DNA of 64,000 nucleotides from Microbulbifer agarilyticus. GTDB taxonomy: Bacteria > Pseudomonadota > Gammaproteobacteria > Pseudomonadales > Cellvibrionaceae. Both the position numbers and the translations under genes were made by a program. The DNA lies in NCBI RefSeq assembly GCF_001999945.1, contig NZ_CP019650.1:2542001-2606000 (forward strand), read 5' to 3'. Position 1 is the first letter of the stretch; each line of letters opens with the position of its first letter. This document shows, piece by piece, positions 54,693 through 64,000 of the stretch. The notes under the pieces are model-generated. The model did no database searches. It had not been told where the DNA came from and was given only the letters and a program-made list of their open reading frames with translations.

Positions 54693-55448
54693 TCAGATAC
54701 CCAGCGCTTTGGCCAGGGTTTCAGGCGGCACATAACCCGGCACTACGGTGCCGTCTTCCATCACGATGGTCGGGGTTCCGCGCACATCGATGGCTTCGTT
54801 ACCAAGTTTGTACTGAGCGGCCACAGGGTTGTCGTTACACACCTTCAGCGGCACGTTTTTACGGTTTTTCAGATCGGTAAGAGTCTTGTTCGGGTCTTCC
54901 GCACACCAAGCCGTGGCCACCTTGCGGTAACCCACGGAATTGAGTCCTGCGCGCGGGAACGCCAAGTAGCGCACCTCAATGCCACGGCGATTCAGCTCGG
55001 GCACGTCGTCGTGCAGCTTGCGGCAGTATCCGCAATCTACGTCCGTAAACACATAAACATGGGCCTTGGTCTCACCCTTGGGTGAAAACACGATCATTTC
55101 ACCCAGGTCCTGCGCGTCCATCACCTTAGCGCGATTCTTACCGCGACGCTGCTCGGAGATGTTAACCACACGCTGAGGAGTCACCTCAAACAGGTCGCCG
55201 GCAATAAAGTGACCGCCATCCTTGGATACAAATAAGACATTGCCGCCATTGACCTCCACCTCGTAGAGCCCCGGCATCGCACTCTCGCGCACCTCACCGA
55301 AATTGGCTCCTGGATTACCCGCAGTCAACTTGGCTTTAATCTGCTTCGCCACGGCGTCATCAACAGCAGTGGCAGACTGCGCCAGCAACAATGCGGCGGT
55401 GGCAGCCAATGCGGCGAGGGGCTTCAGTGGCTTGGCTAGAAAATTCAT
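54693..55448 (-). CDS. dsbC: Thiol:disulfide interchange protein DsbC
   Basis: Periplasmic disulphide isomerase kept reduced by DsbD. The 251-residue protein has a signal peptide (about 1-28, ending QSATAVD), an N-terminal dimerisation domain (GLYEVEVNGGNVLFVSKDG in pieces), and a thioredoxin domain with the active site CGYC (139-142) in VFTDVDCGYCRKLH and the cis-Pro region GTPTIV. Two further Cys (WCAED and KVCND) likely form the structural disulphide. It is monocistronic, with its own terminator. Confidence 0.96.
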   Translation of the reverse strand: MNFLAKPLKPLAALAATAALLLAQSATAVDDAVAKQIKAKLTAGNPGANFGEVRESAMPGLYEVEVNGGNVLFVSKDGGHFIAGDLFEVTPQRVVNISEQRRGKNRAKVMDAQDLGEMIVFSPKGETKAHVYVFTDVDCGYCRKLHDDVPELNRRGIEVRYLAFPRAGLNSVGYRKVATAWCAEDPNKTLTDLKNRKNVPLKVCNDNPVAAQYKLGNEAIDVRGTPTIVMEDGTVVPGYVPPETLAKALGI

Positions 55449-55659
55449 GATGGAGCTACTCCGGTGTTATTCGTCACGGTTAACCCGCGCCAGATCCTTT
55501 ACTCTGACCATCCAGACGGGGGCAGGTTCCAGCCCAGTATGGCATTCAACCGATCAAACGTTATCGCTTTTATGGGCGTTTGACGCGTTTTACTACACAA
55601 TCACCGCAAACGCCAATCCCTAGCAGAAGCCTCTACAGGAAAGTCAAAACAGCGGGCAT

Positions 55660-55690
55660 AAAAAAACCGGAGCCAGGCTCCGGTTTTTTT
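55660..55690 (-). terminator. Terminator of the rpsP-rimM-trmD-rplS operon
   Basis: A 9-bp GC-rich stem (AACCGGAGC with GCTCCGGTT, 55665-55685) with a 3-nt loop is flanked by long A and T runs on both sides, giving U tails in both directions. It lies 16 bp past the rplS stop. Confidence 0.92.
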
Positions 55691-55705
55691 TCGAACAAGA
55701 AAAAC

Positions 55706-56059
55706 TTACTTAGCCAGTTTTTCTTTGATTCGAGCAGCTTTACCAGTCAGGTTGCGCAGGTAGTACAGCTTAGCCTGACGAACGTCACCGCGACGCTTCA
55801 CAGAAATGCTGTCAACCAGCGGGCTGTGTGTCTGGAAGGTACGCTCAACGCCAACGCCGTGAGAAATTTTACGCACGGTGAAGGAAGAGTTCAGGCCGCG
55901 GTTACGCTTGCCGATCACAACACCTTCAAACGCCTGCAGACGCTCACGGTTACCTTCTTTTACTTTTACCTGAACAACGATGGTGTCGCCCGGTGCAAAA
56001 GCTGGCAGTTCGGATTTCAGCTGTTCTTGTTCCAGCTGCTGAATGATTTTGTTGGTCAT
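55706..56059 (-). CDS. rplS: 50S ribosomal protein L19
   Basis: L19 lies at the 30S/50S interface. The 117-residue product starts [19 protein letters not shown] and contains [34 protein letters not shown] in pieces and [15 protein letters not shown], all strongly conserved. It is the last gene of the rpsP-rimM-trmD-rplS operon. Confidence 0.98.
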   Translation of the reverse strand: MTNKIIQQLEQEQLKSELPAFAPGDTIVVQVKVKEGNRERLQAFEGVVIGKRNRGLNSSFTVRKISHGVGVERTFQTHSPLVDSISVKRRGDVRQAKLYYLRNLTGKAARIKEKLAK

Positions 56060-56137
56060 TTGGAGTTCTCCAAAAGGGTTTTGTGTAGCCTCTCGGCTAG
56101 ATCGCCGAATTACTCTCGCCTCACGGCGAATTCGACA

Positions 56138-56905
56138 TTAATCCTGTGCATCCGGTGCAGATTCCTGGAGAAATTCCTCCAGCAATTGCGCCTGCTCCGG
56201 AGACAGCGCCAACGCTTCGAGCAAGTCTGGGCGGCGCTTCTGCGTCCGACCCAGCGCCTGCTTAAGGCGCCAGCGGCGAATCTTTTCATGGTTACCGGAG
56301 AGCAACACTTCCGGTACCGACCTGCCCGCAAATTCTTCCGGGCGGGTATAGTGCGGGCAATCCAACAAGCCCTGCGCGAAAGAGTCTTCCACCGCAGACA
56401 GGTTGTGCCCCAGCGCACCTGGAATCAACCGCGTAACCGCATCCACCAATACCATGGCTGCCAGTTCGCCGCCGCTCAGCACGTAATCACCGATCGACCA
56501 TTCTTCATCGATCAGGGACTCGACTATGCGCTCATCAATCCCCTCGTAGCGACCGGCCAATAAAACCAGGTTGCCCGATTGGGAGAGCTGCTCCACACCC
56601 TGCTGATCCAACTGCCGCCCCTGCGGGGACAGGTAGATAGACCTGGCGGGTCCAGTCTCTTCAGCCCAACGACGCGCCTCACCCAAAGCCTGGGACAAAG
56701 GCTCGGCCAGCATCACCATGCCTGGACCACCACCGTAAGGGCGATCATCCACGGTGCGATGCCTGTCACTGGTGAAATCCCGTGGATTCCAGCAGCGAAC
56801 CTCCAACAGACCGTCTTTTACTGCCCGACCGGTAATACCGTAATCAGTCAGTGCTGCGAACATCTCGGGGAAGATGCTCACCAGCGCTACGCGCTTGGCC
56901 GCCAT
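56138..56905 (-). CDS. trmD: tRNA (guanine-N1)-methyltransferase TrmD
   Basis: TrmD methylates G37 of tRNAs with a G36. The 255-residue SPOUT protein begins [16 protein letters not shown], has [39 protein letters not shown] and [11 protein letters not shown], all diagnostic. The open frame extends a little upstream, but the ATG at 56903-56905 overlaps the rimM stop (TGATG), giving tight coupling. Confidence 0.97.
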   Translation of the reverse strand: MAAKRVALVSIFPEMFAALTDYGITGRAVKDGLLEVRCWNPRDFTSDRHRTVDDRPYGGGPGMVMLAEPLSQALGEARRWAEETGPARSIYLSPQGRQLDQQGVEQLSQSGNLVLLAGRYEGIDERIVESLIDEEWSIGDYVLSGGELAAMVLVDAVTRLIPGALGHNLSAVEDSFAQGLLDCPHYTRPEEFAGRSVPEVLLSGNHEKIRRWRLKQALGRTQKRRPDLLEALALSPEQAQLLEEFLQESAPDAQD

Positions 56906-57474
56906 CAGAACTCTGGGTCCCAATTGACGGTAATCACGCCGGCCTCGAGGTCGACCTCGGTGATGAACTCACCGGGAATGTACGGAATCAGGCGCTCTCG
57001 CCCGTCGTCACCCCCGCGCACCACCATCACATCATTGGCGCCTGTTTCCATCAGCCGAGCGACTTCACCGAAGCGAGTCTCCTGGCCTTCAAACGTACTT
57101 ACCACCTGCAGCCCGTGTAACTGGTGCCAGTAGTACTCGCCATCATCCAGTTGTGGCATTTCACCACCGACGACCGCGATATCTCTCTGACAAAACTGCG
57201 CGGCGATATCCCGATCATCCACACCTTTGATGCGAATAATCAGCCCCTTGCCGTGACGCTTGCCAGCATCAATCTCAAGAGGCTGCCACTGAGAAACCCC
57301 CTTAGCGGGATTAGCGGCAGGATTTTGCAGCCACCAGCGCGAGTACTGCAGTATGTTTTCCATTGGCTCAGTATAGGAATGCACCTTCACCCAGCCACGG
57401 ATTCCGTAAACCGAGGTAATGCGCCCTACTGTGACCAATTCTTCGCTATTTACCGAATGCTCAGCCACTGGCAC
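56905..57474 (-). CDS. rimM: 16S rRNA maturation factor RimM
   Basis: RimM assists 30S maturation around ribosomal protein S19. The 189-residue product has the N-terminal RimM domain ([21 protein letters not shown] in pieces) and a C-terminal PRC barrel ([16 protein letters not shown], then [21 protein letters not shown] in pieces). The start is a GTG at 57474. It lies 33 bp after rpsP and overlaps trmD by one base. Confidence 0.95.
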   Translation of the reverse strand: MPVAEHSVNSEELVTVGRITSVYGIRGWVKVHSYTEPMENILQYSRWWLQNPAANPAKGVSQWQPLEIDAGKRHGKGLIIRIKGVDDRDIAAQFCQRDIAVVGGEMPQLDDGEYYWHQLHGLQVVSTFEGQETRFGEVARLMETGANDVMVVRGGDDGRERLIPYIPGEFITEVDLEAGVITVNWDPEF

Positions 57475-57507
57475 ACCCCGGAGTACAGATGATCAGGGAT
57501 CAAAGAA

Positions 57508-57747
57508 TCAGGCAGATTCTTTCAGCAGCTTGCTGACGCGGTCAGACAGCTGGGCGCCTTGGCCTACCCAGAACTCAACGCGATCACGGTCGATGCGCAG
57601 ACGCTCTTCCTGACCACGTGCAACCGGGTTGAAGAAGCCAACACGCTCAATGAAACGACCGTCGCGAGATTTGCGGCTGTCGGTCACAGTCAGGTGATAA
57701 AACGGGCGCTTCTTCGCACCGCCACGAGCCAAACGAATGGTTACCAT
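57508..57747 (-). CDS. rpsP: 30S ribosomal protein S16
   Basis: The 79-residue product [19 protein letters not shown] with [19 protein letters not shown] is a canonical S16. The open frame begins at 57771, but the ATG at 57745-57747 with AGGA seven bases upstream gives the family N-terminus. First gene of the rpsP-rimM-trmD-rplS operon, preceded by a leader hairpin and a candidate promoter. Confidence 0.98.
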   Translation of the reverse strand: MVTIRLARGGAKKRPFYHLTVTDSRKSRDGRFIERVGFFNPVARGQEERLRIDRDRVEFWVGQGAQLSDRVSKLLKESA

Positions 57748-57774
57748 GTAGCTATCCTGTAGTTTCAACACTAA

Positions 57775-57795
57775 CCGGTCAGAAAAGCTGACCGG
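57775..57795 (-). other. Leader hairpin upstream of rpsP
   Basis: CCGGTCAG (57775-57782) pairs perfectly with CTGACCGG (57788-57795), 28 bp before the rpsP start codon. There is no U run after it in the sense direction, so it is more likely an mRNA leader structure than a terminator. Confidence 0.5.
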
Positions 57796-57892
57796 AACAT
57801 CCCGCCTCTCGGCGGTAATTCAGACACCACCGAAGCGGAAATCTGCTTTTAAATCAATGTTCAACGAGTCGGAGCCCGCTGAAAGGCGGCGT

Positions 57893-57921
57893 ATTCTAAT
57901 GTACACAACCGGGTTTGTATA
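57893..57921 (-). promoter_or_regulatory. Candidate promoter of the rpsP operon
   Basis: On the minus strand TATACA (-35, 57916-57921) and TAGAAT (-10, 57893-57898) are separated by 17 bp. The -10 is followed by a GC-rich stretch (ACGCCGCC), as in stringently controlled ribosomal-protein promoters. It implies a leader of roughly 140 nt. Confidence 0.5.
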
Positions 57922-57971
57922 GCGGCGAATCCGCTGCCAGCGCCAACTATTCTTGTGACGCCCACATCAGA

Positions 57972-59396
57972 TCACTTTTTCTTGAAGCCCGGGGGCAGGC
58001 CACCCGGCAAACCGCCCATACCACCGGGCATTCCGCCGCCACCCATGCCGCCCATACCGGGCAAGCCACCGAGGCCGCGCATCAGCTTGCCCATGCCGCC
58101 GCCCTTGAGCTTCTTCATCATCTTGCCCATCTGCTTGTGTTGCTTGAGCAGGCGATTCAGATCCTGGATCTGAGTACCGGAACCCGCGGTGATGCGACGC
58201 TTGCGCGAGCCACTCAAAATATCCGGGTTGCGGCGCTCTTCCGGCGTCATGGAGCTGATAAGCGCATCCATACGGCCGAATTCTTTACCCATATCTGCCT
58301 GCTGTGCAGCCTGAGCGAGCCCCCCCATCCCGGGCATCTTGTCCATCAGCGCACCCAAGCCGCCCATATTCTGCATCTGCTGCAACTGGTCGCGCAGATC
58401 TTCCAGGTCGAAGCCCTTGCCCTTCTGAACCTTCTTGACCAGTTTTTCGGCTTTCGCCTTATCAATGGTCTGCTCGGCCTGCTCGATCAGGGACAGGATG
58501 TCACCCATACCGAGAATCCGGGAAGCGATACGGTCCGGGTGGAAGGTTTCCAGCGCGTCAGTTTTCTCACCAACACCAATGAATTTAATCGGCTTACCAG
58601 TCACGTGGCGTACAGACAGCGCCGCACCACCACGGGCGTCACCATCCGCTTTGGTCAGAATCACACCGGTCAGTGGCAGCGCGTCATTGAAGGCACTCGC
58701 GGTATTCACCGCATCCTGACCGATCATGGCGTCGATTACGAACAGAGTTTCCGCCGGGTCCAGGAAGTCGTGCAGTTCGCGAATCTCACCCATCAACTCT
58801 TCGTCGACGTGCAGGCGACCGGCAGTATCCACGATCAGCACATCGGCAAACTGCTTGCGCGCTGCGTCCATCGCTTGGCGGGCGATATCGACGGGCTTTT
58901 GCTCTGGCTGTGAGGGCTGGAAGATTGCGTCCACTTCGCCAGCGAGGGTTTCCAACTGCTTAATGGCCGCCGGACGGTACACGTCCGCACTCACCACCAT
59001 CACCTTTTTCTTTTCCCGCTCCTGCAGGTATTTTGCGAGCTTGGCAACGCTGGTGGTTTTACCAGCCCCCTGCAGACCCGCCATCAGGATCACAGCCGGC
59101 GGTTTCACGGCGAGGTTCAGCGGGGTCGCCGCCTCACCCATTACCTTGACCAGCTCATCCTGTACGATTTTGACGAACTGCTGCCCAGGGTTCAGCGCCT
59201 TGCTGACCTTCTGACCCACAGCCGCGGCCCGCACCTGCTGTACGAATGCCTTGACCACCGGCAACGCCACATCCGCCTCCAACAGCGCCTTGCGCACCTC
59301 GCGCAGCGTGTCCCGGATATTGTCATCCGTTAGACGGGCTTTACCTGTGACTTTCTTCAGTGCCGACGATAATCGGTCGCTCAGGTTATCGAACAT
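57972..59396 (-). CDS. ffh: Signal recognition particle protein Ffh
   Basis: Ffh binds 4.5S RNA and hydrophobic signal sequences for cotranslational export. The 474-residue protein has the N domain, the G domain with GLQGAGKTTSVAKLA (P-loop), DTAGRLHVDEEL and TKADGDARGGAAL, and a Met-rich M domain ending in a Gly/Met/Pro-rich tail. Slightly longer than E. coli Ffh because of that tail. It is divergent from ypjD. Confidence 0.97.
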   Translation of the reverse strand: MFDNLSDRLSSALKKVTGKARLTDDNIRDTLREVRKALLEADVALPVVKAFVQQVRAAAVGQKVSKALNPGQQFVKIVQDELVKVMGEAATPLNLAVKPPAVILMAGLQGAGKTTSVAKLAKYLQEREKKKVMVVSADVYRPAAIKQLETLAGEVDAIFQPSQPEQKPVDIARQAMDAARKQFADVLIVDTAGRLHVDEELMGEIRELHDFLDPAETLFVIDAMIGQDAVNTASAFNDALPLTGVILTKADGDARGGAALSVRHVTGKPIKFIGVGEKTDALETFHPDRIASRILGMGDILSLIEQAEQTIDKAKAEKLVKKVQKGKGFDLEDLRDQLQQMQNMGGLGALMDKMPGMGGLAQAAQQADMGKEFGRMDALISSMTPEERRNPDILSGSRKRRITAGSGTQIQDLNRLLKQHKQMGKMMKKLKGGGMGKLMRGLGGLPGMGGMGGGGMPGGMGGLPGGLPPGFKKK

Positions 59397-59594
59397 ATCA
59401 CCTTCTCAAATCGTATACGCCTCGGTACCGCGCGCGCCTTCTCATCACGCCTCACAACACATCGGAGGCGAGCAACTGGGTACCGGAACCCCAAAAACGC
59501 GGCAGTATAGCCCAGCCGGGCTTTCCAGCACAGGCGCGCTGTGACACACTGCCCGCCCAGACAAATAAAGAAACAGCAAAACGGACACACCCCA

Positions 59595-60398
59595 ATGGCG
59601 GCATTCGCCCACTGGATGGCAATAGCACTTTATATCGCCACTACAGGTGTAGCGGCTGCCACCCTGTATCGACAACCGCAGAACGACAAACAGCCACTTT
59701 TACTGGGCCTGTTTGCAGGAGCCCTGATCGCCCACGGACTCTCTCTCAGCCATACCCTGCTGGCCAGCGATGGCTTTCGTTTCGACTTACTGGCGGTAAT
59801 GTCGTTGATTACCTGGACGGTGGGACTGTTATTGCTCCTGTTGTCACTCCGTCACAAATTGACCCTACTGATTCTAGTGATCGCGCCACTCGCGGCCCTG
59901 GCACTCATCGGCGCCCAACACGCCTGGAGTGGCCCAACTCCCCGAGCGGAAATATCCCCCGGCATCGCCGCCCATGCGTTTTTCTCGATTGCCGCTTACT
60001 CGCTGCTGACCCTGGCGACACTTCAGGCCATCTACCTCTACTGGCTCAATCAGCAGCTGCACAACCACCGCCCCGGCGGTATCAGCCGTTTTTTGCCGCC
60101 ACTGCAAACCATGGAGAGCCTGCTGTTTGGCCTGATCGCTTTCGGCCAGCTGCTGCTCACCGCCGCACTGATTACCGGTGCACTGTTCGTCGATGATCTA
60201 TTCGGGCAGCAACTGGTACACAAAACCACCCTGTCCATCTTTGCCTGGATTCTGTATAGCATCCTGCTGTGGGGGCACTGGAAAAGAGGCTGGCGTGGCA
60301 ACACCGCTGTGCGCTGGACCCTGTCGGCATTTGCCGTATTGATGCTGGCCTTTTTTGGCAGCAAGTTGGCGCTAGAAGTGTTTCTTCCCCAGCAGTAA
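59595..60398 (+). CDS. ypjD: YpjD/CcsA-like cytochrome c assembly family membrane protein
   Basis: 267 residues with about eight membrane helices; contains IAAHAFFSIAAYSLLTLATLQA and GPTPRAEISPGIAAH, resembling the WWD-domain region of CcsA/CcmC heme-handling proteins, though the tryptophan-rich loop itself is poor. The YpjD group is placed between ffh and a CorB-like gene in E. coli and Pseudomonas, as here. Heme transport is not shown for this group. ATG 59595 is chosen over the frame start at 59541 because it fits the first helix. Confidence 0.85.
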   Translation: MAAFAHWMAIALYIATTGVAAATLYRQPQNDKQPLLLGLFAGALIAHGLSLSHTLLASDGFRFDLLAVMSLITWTVGLLLLLLSLRHKLTLLILVIAPLAALALIGAQHAWSGPTPRAEISPGIAAHAFFSIAAYSLLTLATLQAIYLYWLNQQLHNHRPGGISRFLPPLQTMESLLFGLIAFGQLLLTAALITGALFVDDLFGQQLVHKTTLSIFAWILYSILLWGHWKRGWRGNTAVRWTLSAFAVLMLAFFGSKLALEVFLPQQ

Positions 60399-60417
60399 TC
60401 CACCCCGATTTACACCA

Positions 60418-60445
60418 CCTGGGCCCGCACAGTTGCGGGCCCAGG
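60418..60445 (+). terminator. Hairpin between ypjD and the CorB-like gene
   Basis: A perfect 11-bp stem (CCTGGGCCCGC with GCGGGCCCAGG) with a 6-nt loop, 19 bp after the ypjD stop. Only a short mixed T-rich tail (CGTTCTG) follows, so termination is plausible but not certain. Confidence 0.5.
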
Positions 60446-60490
60446 CGTTCTGATTCAATATCGGCCTATTCCAATAGAAAGAGCTCTCCC

Positions 60491-61759
60491 TTGAACGACC
60501 TGCCGCCCGGCCTACTCTTTGCCCTGATAGGCCTGCTGATCATTATTTCCGCGTTTTTCTCCAGCTCCGAAACCAGCATGATGGCGCTCAATCGCTATCG
60601 CCTGCGACATCAGGCCAGAACCGGTCACCGCGGCGCCAAACGCGCCATGGAGCTTCTCGCCCGTCCGGACAAACTGATCGGGGTAATCCTGATCGGCAAC
60701 AATATCGTCAACATTCTGGCGTCCGTCATTGCGGGAGCGGTATTTACCCGGCTCTACGGCGAAGCCGGAGTCTGGTACGCGACCGCCGCCCTCACCCTTG
60801 TGGTGCTCATTTTTGCTGAAGTCACCCCAAAAACCATCGCCGCACTGCACCCGGAGAAAATCGCCTTTCCCGCCAGCGTCATACTGCGCCCCCTTCTCTG
60901 GCTGCTCACCCCGCTGGTACGACTCGTCGGCAGTGTTTCCAACGGCTTGGCCCGTCTGGTCGGCGTAGAAGCGGGCAAAGAATCTGAGGCCGAGCACCTG
61001 GCACCGGAAGAGCTGCGCTCCGTCGTATTTGAATCCGGCGCACTGCTGCCCACCAAACACAAAGGTATGCTGCTCAACGTACTGGATCTGGATCAGGCGA
61101 CCGTCGAGGACATCATGATCCCTCGCAACGAGGTCAAGGGAGTGGACCTTGACGACAGCGCCCAGGAAATCCTGCAGCAACTGGCCGAGAGCAGCTTTAC
61201 CCGCCTGCCAGTTTACCGTGGCGACATCAACAAGATCGTCGGTATTCTGCACCTGCGCCGCGCCGCGCAGCTACTCCGCGACGGCCCGGAGAGACTGACT
61301 GCAGAAAGCCTCAAAACACACCTGATCGAACCCTACTTTGTACCGGAGGCCACCCCGCTGCCCACCCTGCTGATGAACTTTCAGAAGCGCAAGCATCGTA
61401 TGGGGCTGGTGGTAGACGAGTACGGCGAGGTCATGGGTATCGTGACCCTGGAAGATCTGCTGGAAGAAATTGTCGGTGACTTTACCGCAAGCCCAGTGCC
61501 CAGCGATGATGAGGAAATCGTCGAGCAGGGTGATGGCTGGTACTTGGTAGACGGCGGTACATCCATTCGCGAGATCAACCGCACGCTGCACTGGGGACTA
61601 CCGACCGACGGCCCCAAGACATTCAACGGCCTGATTATGGAGCACCTGGAAAGCATCCCGGAAGGCAATATCAGCCTTTACATCCAGGAGTATCTGATTG
61701 AGATCGTCGAAGTTTCCGACAAGATGATCACCAGCGCACGGGTCAAGAAAGAGCGCTAG
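60491..61759 (+). CDS. CorB/CorC-like CNNM transporter with CBS domains
   Basis: 422 residues: an N-terminal CNNM/DUF21 domain with several membrane helices ([20 protein letters not shown], then [17 protein letters not shown] and [11 protein letters not shown]), tandem CBS domains ([16 protein letters not shown], then [27 protein letters not shown] in pieces), and a C-terminal CorC_HlyC domain ([18 protein letters not shown]). Probably Mg2+ transport or sensing; E. coli YfjD is the counterpart. The start is a TTG at 60491; the open frame upstream to 60269 lies within ypjD and is not used. The last four bases overlap the convergent rnhB. Confidence 0.92.
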   Translation: MNDLPPGLLFALIGLLIIISAFFSSSETSMMALNRYRLRHQARTGHRGAKRAMELLARPDKLIGVILIGNNIVNILASVIAGAVFTRLYGEAGVWYATAALTLVVLIFAEVTPKTIAALHPEKIAFPASVILRPLLWLLTPLVRLVGSVSNGLARLVGVEAGKESEAEHLAPEELRSVVFESGALLPTKHKGMLLNVLDLDQATVEDIMIPRNEVKGVDLDDSAQEILQQLAESSFTRLPVYRGDINKIVGILHLRRAAQLLRDGPERLTAESLKTHLIEPYFVPEATPLPTLLMNFQKRKHRMGLVVDEYGEVMGIVTLEDLLEEIVGDFTASPVPSDDEEIVEQGDGWYLVDGGTSIREINRTLHWGLPTDGPKTFNGLIMEHLESIPEGNISLYIQEYLIEIVEVSDKMITSARVKKER

Positions 61760-62367
61760 ATCAGCTCCAGCTGGCGTCTAACCGGCGCGAAGCTTTTTCT
61801 GTGCACAGGGGTTGCCCCCAGGCGCGCCAGCGCTTCCATATGCGCCTTGGTGGGGTAACCCTTGTGCCCTGCAAGCCCATACCCGGGATAGACGCGATCC
61901 AGCTCTACCATTTCACGGTCGCGGGTCACCTTGGCTAGAATCGACGCCGCAGCGATGGCCGCAACCCGGTCATCGCCTTTTACCACGGTATCGCACTGAT
62001 AATGCCATTGCGGTTTGCGATTCCCATCCACCAGTACAAACTCTGGCTGCACTGATAACTTCTCAACCGCCCGCTTCATCGCCAGCAGGCTCGCATGTAA
62101 AATATTGAGCTGGTCAATTTCTTCGACCGTAGCGCGGGCGATAGCGAAGCTCATGGCTTTCCGCTGAATTTCTTCGAACAACCCCTCGCGCTTCTTCTCA
62201 CTCAACTTCTTTGAGTCCGCAAGGCCCTCGATCGGGTTTTGCGGATCGAGAATCACCGCCGCCGCAACAACATCGCCAGCGAGCGGACCACGCCCAACTT
62301 CATCCACGCCGGCCAGCAGCGTGCCGGTGTAGGGAGAGACATAGGGAGGCAAAGGAGACTTGGGCAT
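61756..62367 (-). CDS. rnhB: Ribonuclease HII
   Basis: RnhB cuts RNA in RNA-DNA hybrids, including single ribonucleotides. The 203-residue protein has the active-site motifs [12 protein letters not shown] (D and E), [20 protein letters not shown] and [12 protein letters not shown]. Length is standard. It follows lpxB by 27 bp, the usual lpxA-lpxB-rnhB order of gammaproteobacteria. Confidence 0.97.
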   Translation of the reverse strand: MPKSPLPPYVSPYTGTLLAGVDEVGRGPLAGDVVAAAVILDPQNPIEGLADSKKLSEKKREGLFEEIQRKAMSFAIARATVEEIDQLNILHASLLAMKRAVEKLSVQPEFVLVDGNRKPQWHYQCDTVVKGDDRVAAIAAASILAKVTRDREMVELDRVYPGYGLAGHKGYPTKAHMEALARLGATPVHRKSFAPVRRQLELI

Positions 62368-62394
62368 AACGAAAAAGAAACCGGACTTTAAAAC

Positions 62395-63570
62395 TTATTT
62401 CTGCAGCAATGTGCACACGGCATCTGCCGCCTTTTCGGACGCATTGCGGCGCAATTCCTGATGCATCTCGCTGAACTCGCGACGCAAACGATCACCGAGC
62501 AACGGATCGTCAAAGTAATTCAGCACAGCGCCGCCCAGGGCCTCCGGCGTCGCGTCATCTTGCAGAATTTCTGGCACCAGCTCGCGCTGCGCCAGCAGGT
62601 TTGGTAGCGAAACCCAGGGCGTGTGCAACATACGGGAAAAAATGGCATAGGACAGTGTTGCCATTTTATAGGCCACGACCATGGGCTTGTTCATAAGCAT
62701 GGTTTCGAGCGTCGCGGTACCCGACGCAATCAGTACCGCATCTGCAGCTGTGAGCGCTTGCTGGGAATTCCCATCGAGCACAGTCAGCGACAACTCGCTG
62801 GCCCCGGGCAACTCGGCAATCTGCTGCTCGAGCTGCTGTCGACGCTCGGGATTGGCGGCAGGCAACACAAACTTCAACGCAGGGCGCCGCTGCTGACACC
62901 AGATGGCCGCCTGCAGAAAAAGCGGCCCAAGCAAGCGCACTTCCCCACCGCGGCTTCCCGGCAACAAGGCAACCACCTGATCTTCCGGTGCAAACCCCAG
63001 AGACTGTCGAGCAGCTTCTACGTCGACTTCAAGCGGGATTTCATCGGCGAGTGGGTGCCCCACAAAACTCACCGGAACATCGTGCTCGCGGTAAAAGTCT
63101 GCCTCGAACGGCAGCAGCGTGAGCATATGATCCACAGCGCGGGCAATTTTCTTGATACGCCCGCGGCGCCATGCCCACACCGATGGGCTGACATAGTGCA
63201 CCGTAGGAATACCGGCGCCGCGCAGCGCCTCTTCCAGGCCGAGATTGAAATCTGGGGAATCAATGCCGATAAAAACATCGGGAGGATTGGCGATGAAATG
63301 TTCACGCAGGGTGCGACGAATTTTGAGCAGCTCAGGCAGGCGCTTTAGCGGCTCCACCAGTCCCATCACCGACAATCGCTCCATGGGAAACAGTGATTCA
63401 GCACCCAGCGCCTGCATACGTGGCCCTGCGATACCGACAACCTCCAGGTTATCGAATCGCTTTTGCAGTGCCTGAATCAATCCAGCGCCGAGAATGTCTC
63501 CAGAAGCCTCACCGGCAAGCATGCCGACACGCAACGTTCCACCGTGCGGTTTTAAAGGCTTGTTACTCAA
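62395..63570 (-). CDS. lpxB: Lipid-A-disaccharide synthase
   Basis: LpxB joins UDP-2,3-diacylglucosamine and lipid X to form the lipid A disaccharide at the inner membrane. The 391-residue GT19 protein has [47 protein letters not shown] and [10 protein letters not shown], all diagnostic. The start is TTG; the last base of the final lpxA sense codon forms part of it (TTGA overlap), so translation is coupled. Confidence 0.97.
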   Translation of the reverse strand: MSNKPLKPHGGTLRVGMLAGEASGDILGAGLIQALQKRFDNLEVVGIAGPRMQALGAESLFPMERLSVMGLVEPLKRLPELLKIRRTLREHFIANPPDVFIGIDSPDFNLGLEEALRGAGIPTVHYVSPSVWAWRRGRIKKIARAVDHMLTLLPFEADFYREHDVPVSFVGHPLADEIPLEVDVEAARQSLGFAPEDQVVALLPGSRGGEVRLLGPLFLQAAIWCQQRRPALKFVLPAANPERRQQLEQQIAELPGASELSLTVLDGNSQQALTAADAVLIASGTATLETMLMNKPMVVAYKMATLSYAIFSRMLHTPWVSLPNLLAQRELVPEILQDDATPEALGGAVLNYFDDPLLGDRLRREFSEMHQELRRNASEKAADAVCTLLQK

Positions 63571-64000
63571 CGGACAATCCCGCGGGTGGAATTTTGCAGG
63601 GAATCAATCCACGGCTGAATGGCCTCGGACTCCTGTCGCAGCTGCGCCAGCGACTCCAGCGCCTCGTCCGCGGTCAGCCCGCGGCGATAGACAATTTTGT
63701 AGGCTTTGTTGATCAGGGCGATGTCTTCACGACTGAATCCGCGGCGACGCAAACCTTCCGCATTAATGGTTTTCGCTTCAGCAGGATTGCCTGCAACCAT
63801 CACGTAGGCCGGTACATCTTTACCGATACCAGCGCCCATCCCGGTAAATGCGTGCTCACCAATAGTGCAATGCTGGTGCACCAGGGTATAACCACTCAGG
63901 ATGGCCCAATCGCGTACATACACGTGGCCCGCCAATGCAACGTTGTTTACCAGGATCGTGTTGTTACCGATCACACTGTCGTGACCAATATGCGCGTACG
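63567..64000 (-). CDS. lpxA: UDP-N-acetylglucosamine O-acyltransferase LpxA (C-terminal part)
   Basis: LpxA adds the first acyl chain to UDP-GlcNAc in lipid A synthesis. The gene runs off the right edge; about 144 residues are visible. Left-handed beta-helix hexapeptide repeats are seen ([20 protein letters not shown] in pieces, and [20 protein letters not shown]), followed by the helical C-terminal domain ([20 protein letters not shown]). The catalytic His lies outside the window or at its edge. It overlaps lpxB by four bases. Confidence 0.96.
   Translation of the reverse strand, partial: YAHIGHDSVIGNNTILVNNVALAGHVYVRDWAILSGYTLVHQHCTIGEHAFTGMGAGIGKDVPAYVMVAGNPAEAKTINAEGLRRRGFSREDIALINKAYKIVYRRGLTADEALESLAQLRQESEAIQPWIDSLQNSTRGIVR

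Noticed and set aside
55580..56563. 327-codon plus-strand open frame across rplS and trmD
   Set aside because: It crosses two convincing ribosomal operon genes and a terminator; no recognisable protein.

Overview
The window is one contiguous piece of a gammaproteobacterial chromosome with dense coding and moderately high GC. Gene content and order look like the Cellvibrionales, most likely Microbulbifer or a close relative; this placement is inferred from family-level similarity and Pseudomonas-like synteny, not from a database search. Nearly all housekeeping genes are on the minus strand. I see no rRNA, tRNA, CRISPR array, insertion sequence or prophage. Both ends cut genes: uppP at the left and lpxA at the right.

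Layout. 0-8.7 kb: uppP (partial), tsaB, an AlgP/histone H1-like AT-hook protein, hemH, adk, mazG, relA, cysM. 8.9-11.8 kb: a BarA/GacS-type hybrid kinase on the plus strand with a degraded ATP-binding domain. 11.8-24.4 kb, reading leftward from rpoE: rpoE, rseA, rseB, rseC, then a convergent murein-peptide recycling pair (ycjG, mpaA), then mucD, lepA, lepB, a DUF4845 gene, rnc, era, recO. 24.6-31.8 kb: nadB, ygfX/sdhE, ygfZ, two overlapping uracil-DNA-glycosylase-fold genes, a secreted esterase/phytase-like protein, yajQ, yaeQ. 31.9-43.8 kb is the accessory part: lemA with two TPM-domain genes, a membrane PDZ protein, then a block of six exported or membrane proteins (two metallo-beta-lactamase-fold paralogues, two large tandem paralogues of unknown family, a HupE/UreJ-like membrane protein and an outer-membrane barrel). 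44-64 kb returns to core genes: lysS, prfB with its programmed frameshift, a CueR-like regulator, a small lipoprotein, two exporters, recJ, thrC, hom, dsbC, the rpsP-rimM-trmD-rplS operon, ffh, ypjD, a CorB/CorC-like protein, rnhB, lpxB, lpxA.

How the genes work together. The sigma-E block couples envelope-stress sensing (RpoE, RseA, RseB, RseC, MucD) to protein export and RNA maturation genes. A sigma-E-type promoter precedes rpoE, and a better match lies in the long rpoE-rseA gap, so the anti-sigma genes may have their own feedback promoter. Two murein-peptide recycling genes sit inside this block. The 35-43.8 kb block has two converging transcription units, each beginning with an exported MBL-fold hydrolase. 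It is the best candidate for an undescribed system, probably acting in the periplasm and outer membrane, but its substrate cannot be read from sequence.
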